Shown in pieces: positions 50,691 to 55,269 of a stretch of 55,269 nt of DNA (the stretch's first letter is position 1; every line of letters starts with the position of its first letter). The stretch is from positions 1-55,269 of the forward strand of contig JAFQEL010000009.1 of the NCBI GenBank assembly GCA_017399065.1, written 5' to 3'. The notes under the pieces are model-generated. The model searched no databases. It was given only the letters and a program-made list of their open reading frames with translations, and had not been told where the DNA came from. A program made the translations under genes and the position numbers. Source of the stretch: Clostridia bacterium (GTDB lineage Bacteria; Bacillota; Clostridia; Oscillospirales; Acutalibacteraceae).

Positions 50691-51449
50691 TTATGCTAAG
50701 TACAGAGCTACTCTGTCGAGTATTCTGTTGAGATTGTCGATCATATTGATCATGCCCTTCATCTCGATCTTGCCTTCACCGATGCAGGCAACAGCGTTGA
50801 CCTTACCGTCGAAAAGGTCACGTGCGAGATCGATATCTGCAAACTCCATGAATGCACGGGGCTTCTCGCAACGCTGCTTGATTGTGACAAGTCTGTGATC
50901 CTTGACACGGATTGTAGCAGCAACGTCATCCTTGATGCCAAAGGAAATCTCACCGTCGGGGATGAGATGTGCGGAGAATTTGCCGATTTCATCGTTGTTT
51001 GCAATCTGAGAAAGAGCAACAGAGATTGTGTAGAACATCAATCTTGTGCTTGTCTCGAAGAACTCTCTGTCTTCAAGGTCTTCGGGAGAGGGACGCATAA
51101 GAGCCGAGAGACGGTCAGTCAGCGCTGTGAAGCCCTTGAGAAGGAAGCTGATGTGTTGGAAGCCCTTTGTGGGGATAGGTGTTACGGTGCCGTCGATAAG
51201 GCCGTTGAACTTCTCGCATGAGCTGAAGGGAAGCTTAACGTCGCACTTGGAGCAGCCCTGCTCCATGCGGCATCTGCCGTTTTTGAAGTAGAGAGTAGCC
51301 TTGGGACCGCCCGCTACATCGAAACCGATTGAAATCGGCTTCTGGTTTGAAATGATTGCGGAAGCGACAGGGTCGATCTCGCAAAGATTTTCAAGTGTGC
51401 CGAGAACAGCATACATATTGATATACGCCATTGTCTTTGAATCTGTCAA
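50691..51449 (-). CDS. SCP2-like (sterol carrier-type) protein, copy A
   Basis: The protein of about 252 residues, first in the cluster, has an SCP2-like middle region (ATLYFKNGRCRMEQGCSKC, VKLPFSSCEKFNGLIDGTV) and a C-terminal module with IKDDVAATIRVKDHRLV and GEGKIEMKGMINMIDNLNRI. The two halves look like two tandem SCP2-type units. The GTG at 51473 sits upstream of AAGGAGG, which cannot then serve it; the TTG at 51449, eight bases after AAGGAGG, is the better start, with the ATG at 51431 as an alternative. A clear promoter lies just upstream. Confidence 0.75.
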   Translation of the reverse strand: MTDSKTMAYINMYAVLGTLENLCEIDPVASAIISNQKPISIGFDVAGGPKATLYFKNGRCRMEQGCSKCDVKLPFSSCEKFNGLIDGTVTPIPTKGFQHISFLLKGFTALTDRLSALMRPSPEDLEDREFFETSTRLMFYTISVALSQIANNDEIGKFSAHLIPDGEISFGIKDDVAATIRVKDHRLVTIKQRCEKPRAFMEFADIDLARDLFDGKVNAVACIGEGKIEMKGMINMIDNLNRILDRVALYLA

Positions 51450-51506
51450 AGCACTTTCCTCCTTAACAGGCACCCGTGCATAAGATGCCTATAATAATAT
51501 CACCTT

Positions 51507-51536
51507 ATTTTAACAAAGAATTATAATACTTGTCAA
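51507..51536 (-). promoter_or_regulatory. Promoter of the SCP2/aminotransferase/transketolase cluster
   Basis: On the minus strand, perfect TTGACA (51536-51531), an 18-base spacer and TAAAAT (51512-51507). It is about 58 bases ahead of the chosen first start codon. This supports transcription of the minus-strand genes as one unit. Confidence 0.7.
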
Positions 51537-51678
51537 TAAAATTATACTGTTTTAACAAATTGTTTATAGGTAAAATGTAGTGATTGGTCATTTTGCCGAA
51601 AAGATGTTTGCATTTATGTTCAATTTGCAATATATGTAATGAGATTATGTATATGTATTGCTACCCGTTAATTAATAA

Positions 51679-51708
51679 TTGACAAAATAACGCAAAATTT
51701 TATATAAT
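51679..51708 (+). promoter_or_regulatory. Strong sigma-A promoter for luxS
   Basis: Perfect TTGACA (51679-51684) and TATAAT (51703-51708) with an 18-base spacer, 60 bases before the luxS ATG, which has AAAGGAGAG upstream. The 140 bases between the two divergent promoters are AT-rich and show no recognised gene. Confidence 0.8.
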
Positions 51709-51767
51709 CAAATTTAGTGCAGTAAAGAATATCAGTATATTAAGAAGAAATAAAGGAGAGTTTTATT

Positions 51768-52232
51768 ATGAAAAAAATCGCCAGCTTTACAATAGACCAT
51801 ACGATTCTGCCCTGCGGAATGTATACATCAAGAGTTGACGGTGATATTGTTACCTATGACATCCGTTGCCGTAAGCCTAACGTTGAAGAGGTTATGGACA
51901 ATGCTTCAATCCATACCGTTGAGCATCTTTTTGCGACTTTTGTACGTAATTCACTGCTCAGCGACGGTGTTATTTATTTTGGCCCAATGGGATGCCGCAC
52001 GGGTTTTTATTTCCTTGTAAGAGATACGGACATAAGTCCCGAGCAGGCGATAGACCTTACAAAGCAGGCTTTTGAGTTTATAGCTTCTTATAACGGTGAG
52101 ATTCCCGGTGTCAGCGCTAAGGAATGCGGCAACTACCGTGACCACAGCCTTGAAGGTGCAAAAGCAGAGGCTGCAAGAATGGTCGAGGTTATGAAAAATG
52201 TTACGGCAGAAACTCTTGTATATCCCGAATAA
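51768..52232 (+). CDS. luxS: S-ribosylhomocysteine lyase
   Basis: The 154-residue enzyme cleaves S-ribosylhomocysteine to homocysteine and the AI-2 precursor, in the activated-methyl cycle. The metal site is visible: His49 and His53 in HTVEH and Cys120 in ECGNYRDH. The catalytic Cys76 lies in GPMGCRTGF. It is monocistronic with its own strong promoter. Whether it also supports AI-2 signalling cannot be told from here. Confidence 0.97.
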   Translation: MKKIASFTIDHTILPCGMYTSRVDGDIVTYDIRCRKPNVEEVMDNASIHTVEHLFATFVRNSLLSDGVIYFGPMGCRTGFYFLVRDTDISPEQAIDLTKQAFEFIASYNGEIPGVSAKECGNYRDHSLEGAKAEAARMVEVMKNVTAETLVYPE

Positions 52233-52288
52233 TATATTAAAAATACTCCATATTTCTCTAATGGAATTATAAACACTGACAATCGTGC

Positions 52289-52342
52289 TATAATGGTTAC
52301 AAAGTTGTAACCATTTGACTCAAATTGTTACAACTTTGTAAT
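52289..52342 (+). promoter_or_regulatory. Extended -10 promoter with two WalR-box-like sites
   Basis: TGCTATAAT gives an extended -10 (TATAAT at 52289-52294). Immediately downstream is GGTTACAA-AG-TTGTAACC (52295-52312), which on the minus strand reads GGTTAC-AACTT-TGTAAC, one mismatch from the WalR consensus TGTWAH-N5-TGTWAH. At 52326-52342 the plus strand has TGTTAC-AACTT-TGTAAT, a perfect match. The downstream gene is a peptidoglycan hydrolase, a classic WalR target class. Confidence 0.6.
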
Positions 52343-52366
52343 TTTTTAATGTAAGGAGGTTTGACT

Positions 52367-54367
52367 GTGGCTGAAGATAAGATGGCTAAAAACAGCGACG
52401 CTTCACAGGCACCTGAATATATTTCCGTGTCTGATATTGAGTCCGAAAGGAAAAGCGACGGTCAGACTCTCAGTGAATACGGAATTTTCGGTTTCCTTGC
52501 CGACCTTCCGATTTTCGGAATAGAAAAGCCTGTATACGCATCTGCAGAAAAGGCTGAGGAAGAAGAAACCGTTACAGAGTCCGGGTATAAGGAAGCTCAA
52601 GAGCATAAGCCGATCGAGATTACTGAACGAAGCGGTGGTGCAATTTATGACTGGATATATATGTTCGGTCTGCTGATAATCCGACGTGTGCGTTTTGCAG
52701 GTCACAAGCTCAGAGCGCTTTTCAGCAAACCGGCTCATATAGTTTCGGTTTTTGCAAGTATATTTGTCGTGCTCTGTGATACGGTGTTACTCCGTTCACT
52801 CCGCAATGCTGCTGAGGATTTCCGTAAACTGAAGTCAGAGTTCCGCAAGGCAAAGGGTGATGTTAAGGGTGGCTTTAAGGGTACGCCGTTACAAAAGCTC
52901 AAGCAGACTCCGGGCTTTATAAAAAAAGCCTATAAGAGACATCCGCATTTCTTCAGGACGGTAATCAACACGGCTATTCCGGTTATGGCATTGATGATGC
53001 TTATCGGTACGGTAACGTCGTGGACAAGCTCCACCTATGCGCTTGAGGTAATGGTTGAAAATAACGGTGAAATGTGCTCACTCGGATATATTAGTGACGA
53101 GTCGGTATTTATAGAAGCGCGTACCATTGTCAAAGACAGAATAGACTCGGGTGCAAGTGACGGCGATGAAACACTTATTGCAAACCCGACATACAAAATT
53201 ACACGCGTAAAGCTCAATGAGCTCAGCGATGCTGATGCAATCAGCGACAAGCTTATTGAAACATCTGACTCAAAGCTTACAAATGCCTGTGGTGTTTATA
53301 TCGACGGTGAATTTGTATGTGCAGTCAAAAATGAAACCGACGCAAGAAGCGTGTTCAATAATCTCCTGCGTGAAGCAGAAGAGAAATATAAGATTGACTC
53401 AAGCGATGAGAATTCATTTGCTGACTTTGTGGAGGACGTTGAATTCGTTCAGGGCCTCTATTCTGATGATGAGGACAAGATGTGGGAGGCTTCAAGGCTG
53501 CTTGACGTGCTCACAAACGAAAAGAAGAGTGAAGCGGTATACTATACTGTCCGGGACGGAGACACTCCTTCGGGTGTTGCATCAAAGTTTGACGTTACTA
53601 CGTCAGAACTCAGGGCACTTAATCCCGGTGTCAATTTCAACGTATTCAAAGTCGGTACAAAGCTTACGATTTCTTCGGAGGTCAGCTTTGTTCGTGTTGA
53701 GATAATTAAGGTTGTGGAAAGAAATGAATCCACTCCTTATGAGACAGAAACCGTCGAGTCTTCAAGTCTTTTCCGTGGAGATAAGCGTGTTATCCGGAAG
53801 GGTGTTAAGGGTACGGACAAGGTTACTTATCTTGTTACCTATGTCGATGGCGTGCAGACCGAGTCCAAGGAAATTGACCGCGTGACATTGGTCAATCCCA
53901 TTAATGAAAAGGTGCAGGTAGGTACAAAGAAGCCTTCGGTATACGGCAGCAGCGGCGGTAATTACGAGGTTATTTCAAAGGGCAAGTTCGTATGGCCCGT
54001 ATCGGGTCTTTATACGATAACTTCTTATTACGGAAACCGCAGAAGCGGATTCCATACCGGTATTGATATTTCGGGCGGTAACGCTTCGGGTAAGCTCGTG
54101 CTTGCTGCGGACAGCGGTACTGTTGAGCTGGTTAAGTTCAGCAACAGAAGCTACGGTAACCAGGTAGTTATCAACCACGGCAACGGCGTTAAGACACGTT
54201 ATGCTCATATGCTTGACGGCTCAATTTCAGTTTCCGTCGGTCAGAAGGTATCGCGGGGTCAGGCTATAGGCCGTGTCGGTAACACAGGTAACAGCTCGGG
54301 CGCTCACCTGCACTTTGAGGTCATAGTTAACGGCAACACAGTTAACCCGTATCCGTATATAAAATAA
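52367..54367 (+). CDS. Membrane-anchored M23 peptidase with LysM and G5 domains
   Basis: The protein of about 666 residues is a cell-wall endopeptidase candidate. A long cytoplasmic region (1-195) precedes one membrane helix (about 198-220). Outside come an unassigned segment, LysM (about 391-437: YTVRDGDTPSGVASKF), G5 (about 444-520) and the M23 domain (about 540-666). The zinc site is intact: HTGIDI, RYAHM and HLHFE. The open frame starts at a TTG one base after AAGGAGG, so the GTG at 52367 (seven bases after it) is the likely start. WalR-like sites upstream fit a role in wall turnover. Confidence 0.92.
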   Translation: MAEDKMAKNSDASQAPEYISVSDIESERKSDGQTLSEYGIFGFLADLPIFGIEKPVYASAEKAEEEETVTESGYKEAQEHKPIEITERSGGAIYDWIYMFGLLIIRRVRFAGHKLRALFSKPAHIVSVFASIFVVLCDTVLLRSLRNAAEDFRKLKSEFRKAKGDVKGGFKGTPLQKLKQTPGFIKKAYKRHPHFFRTVINTAIPVMALMMLIGTVTSWTSSTYALEVMVENNGEMCSLGYISDESVFIEARTIVKDRIDSGASDGDETLIANPTYKITRVKLNELSDADAISDKLIETSDSKLTNACGVYIDGEFVCAVKNETDARSVFNNLLREAEEKYKIDSSDENSFADFVEDVEFVQGLYSDDEDKMWEASRLLDVLTNEKKSEAVYYTVRDGDTPSGVASKFDVTTSELRALNPGVNFNVFKVGTKLTISSEVSFVRVEIIKVVERNESTPYETETVESSSLFRGDKRVIRKGVKGTDKVTYLVTYVDGVQTESKEIDRVTLVNPINEKVQVGTKKPSVYGSSGGNYEVISKGKFVWPVSGLYTITSYYGNRRSGFHTGIDISGGNASGKLVLAADSGTVELVKFSNRSYGNQVVINHGNGVKTRYAHMLDGSISVSVGQKVSRGQAIGRVGNTGNSSGAHLHFEVIVNGNTVNPYPYIK

Positions 54368-54419
54368 AATGAAGGGAATATAAAAAAAGCGAAGACCGCA
54401 TAAAACAATATAGAACAAA

Positions 54420-54452
54420 GGGTTCTGCAGGTATATAAAGCCTGAAGAACCC
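54420..54452. other. Hairpin after the M23 gene
   Basis: GGGTTCT-g-CAGG/CCTG-a-AGAACCC folds into a stem about 50 bases after the M23 stop, but no clear T-run follows on the plus strand. It may be a weak terminator or a regulatory RNA element. Confidence 0.35.
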
Positions 54453-54503
54453 CAAAAATATAAATGAAAATCAAAAATCGGTAAATTTTAATGTTTAATA
54501 CTA

Positions 54504-54590
54504 CGGATAAACCTCGCCGTTCGATGTACCTTTGTACGCCTTCGGGCAAACAAAATCAAGTCAAAGTCTTGATTTTGCTCGGGTTATCCG
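54504..54590. repeat. Nested palindrome element
   Basis: Outer inverted repeat CGGATAAACC/GGGTTATCCG (54504-54513 with 54581-54590) encloses GTAC-CTTT-GTAC, GCC-TTC-GGGC and CAAAATCAAG-TCAAAGT-CTTGATTTTG. It resembles the MITE-like element at 44720-44799 in being a terminal inverted repeat with smaller hairpins inside. Confidence 0.6.
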
Positions 54591-54616
54591 TTCTTCATCA
54601 TTTTTCCTATCCTCTT

Positions 54617-54660
54617 AAAAGGAGCTGTAAAAAACAAAAGTTTTTTTACAGCTCCTTTTT
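54617..54660. terminator. Strong, probably bidirectional terminator
   Basis: AAAAGGAGCTGTAAAAAA pairs with TTTTTTTACAGCTCCTTTT (54617-54634 with 54641-54659) and T residues continue on the plus strand. It separates the M23 gene from the last gene of the window. The 170 bases after it hold no gene I can see. Confidence 0.8.
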
Positions 54661-54832
54661 GGTTGTATTCGGTAAAGATAATTTGCACAAAAATGTGATT
54701 CCGGAAAAATGCTTTTAAATTCTGAGGTTTCTACAATATCTTCGTCAATCCAATCTTCAGAATGTCATTCACCTGATATAATCCACTTAAACTGCTGAAA
54801 CAAAACAGATAATTATCCTTTATTGTCAGCTC

Positions 54833-54861
54833 TTGTAACTATTATTGTAATGTGTTAAAAT
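54833..54861 (+). promoter_or_regulatory. Promoter for the final gene
   Basis: TTGTAA (54833-54838) and TAAAAT (54856-54861) are separated by 17 bases, 64 bases ahead of the ATG at 54926. Confidence 0.5.
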
Positions 54862-54925
54862 AATCTTTGATAAGTTTTTGAATTTTTTGTGATATTATTG
54901 TGAAAAAAGCAGGAGGATATGATGT

Positions 54926-55269
54926 ATGTTTAAAAGGTTTTTTGCCGGCATTCTTGCCTTTATTTTTTCAATTCTTCCGTGCGCAAACGGCAAGGTGAAA
55001 TACACCTGCAAAGAGGCGGTTGCTGTAACAGCAGAATTCGCTGAAAATGAAAGTATTGCGATTGACACACCGAAGCCTGCTTTTGCGGCGGATATGCCGG
55101 AATCAGAGGTTATCTCGGTTAACGGATTATCACGGCTATCAATCAACGGTCAGCTTACATCTCCCGTCCTCTTTTTCGGCAATACGGATTTCCCGAATCC
55201 CAACGGTGTCACAACAAGTCAGGCAGGATTTGCCGCTGATGCGGGAATACATCTTCACTCCATTATTGA
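54926..55269 (+). CDS. Secreted protein, N-terminal fragment (3' partial)
   Basis: The ATG at 54926 follows AGGAGG by nine bases; the frame stays open to the window edge (114 codons). The start MFKRFFAGILAFIFSILPCA is a signal peptide, perhaps with a lipobox-like Cys19. After a linker of about 45 residues comes LSINGQLTSPVLFFGNTDF and QAGFAADAGIHLHSI, which resembles the beginning of glycoside-hydrolase barrel domains (GH42-like 'ING ... pv ... aGih'). Function cannot be fixed from the fragment. Two earlier ATGs (54919 and 54922 region) run into a stop. Confidence 0.7.
   Translation, partial: MFKRFFAGILAFIFSILPCANGKVKYTCKEAVAVTAEFAENESIAIDTPKPAFAADMPESEVISVNGLSRLSINGQLTSPVLFFGNTDFPNPNGVTTSQAGFAADAGIHLHSII

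Noticed and set aside
54834-54851. WalR box before the last gene (TGTAAC...TGTAAT)
   Set aside because: The spacer is six bases rather than five, so helical phasing differs from the consensus; AT-rich chance match is likely.

Overview
The window looks like a chromosomal segment of an anaerobic, low-to-mid GC Gram-positive Clostridia member, most likely a gut Oscillospiraceae/Ruminococcus-type organism. The evidence is indirect: a SpoIID-type protein, a class B sortase, an RNase M5-like Toprim protein with a DUF4093-type tail, a DUF5685 plus J-domain pair, an AbrB protein with a zinc ribbon, a ThiI without rhodanese domain, GTG/TTG starts, and no outer-membrane genes. No rRNA, tRNA, CRISPR array, prophage or intact transposase was seen.

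Layout. 1-2.6 kb: 3' part of a large secreted Ig-like/coiled-coil protein. 2.8-8.4 kb (minus): a complete D-allose utilisation operon, alsA-alsC-alsE-alsK-alsB-rpiB, matching the Escherichia coli als system gene for gene but without the AlsR regulator. 8.5-13.7 kb (plus): cytidylate-kinase-like protein, AbrB-like regulator, YlmH-like S4 RNA-binding protein, then a secreted subtilase, a nucleotidyltransferase and a cupin. 14.0-17.0 kb: alaS and a HIT hydrolase. 17.0-17.8 kb: a dense array of small hairpins separated by invariant GATAT/ATATC and AAATCAT/ATGATTT linkers. 17.8-23.3 kb: phosphoribosyltransferase, ComEC (nuclease domain degenerate), holA, Toprim/RNase M5-like protein, ispD, ispF. 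23.3-23.6 kb: a second hairpin array. 23.6-29.9 kb: DUF5685 and J-domain proteins, a membrane protein, then a sugar cassette (GH109-like oxidoreductase, BadF-type kinase, GH4 phospho-glycosidase) and an SGNH hydrolase. 29.9-31.1 kb: an AT-rich XRE regulator and small divergent gene, flanked by matching hairpins and dispersed repeat debris. 31.1-34.0 kb (minus): small membrane protein, ECF sigma factor and membrane-anchored beta-propeller protein. 34.2-38.9 kb: HAD phosphatase, small membrane protein, cysteine desulfurase, ThiI, CinA. 38.9-44.7 kb: sortase B with a long acidic cytoplasmic tail, a CinA-like/transmembrane/SpoIID fusion, and a DUF4091 protein. 44.7-45.5 kb: MITE-like element, GNAT acetyltransferase, direct repeats. 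45.5-51.5 kb (minus): a six-gene cluster of two SCP2-like proteins, a class III aminotransferase, a split transketolase and an SDR protein. 51.8-54.4 kb: luxS and an M23/LysM/G5 cell-wall hydrolase with WalR-box-like sites. The window ends inside a secreted protein gene.

The strongest candidates for undescribed biology are: (1) the 45.5-51.5 kb cluster, whose enzymes could in principle make a long-chain 2-amino-1,3-diol (sphingoid-like) lipid from an aldehyde, a two-carbon ketol unit and an amino donor, with SCP2 proteins as lipid carriers; (2) a membrane protein whose cytoplasmic half is a degenerate full-length CinA and whose outer half is a circularly permuted SpoIID domain, encoded two genes after the genuine cinA; (3) the hairpin arrays with constant linkers. 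All functional statements come from reading motifs and remembered family sequences; no database search was run.
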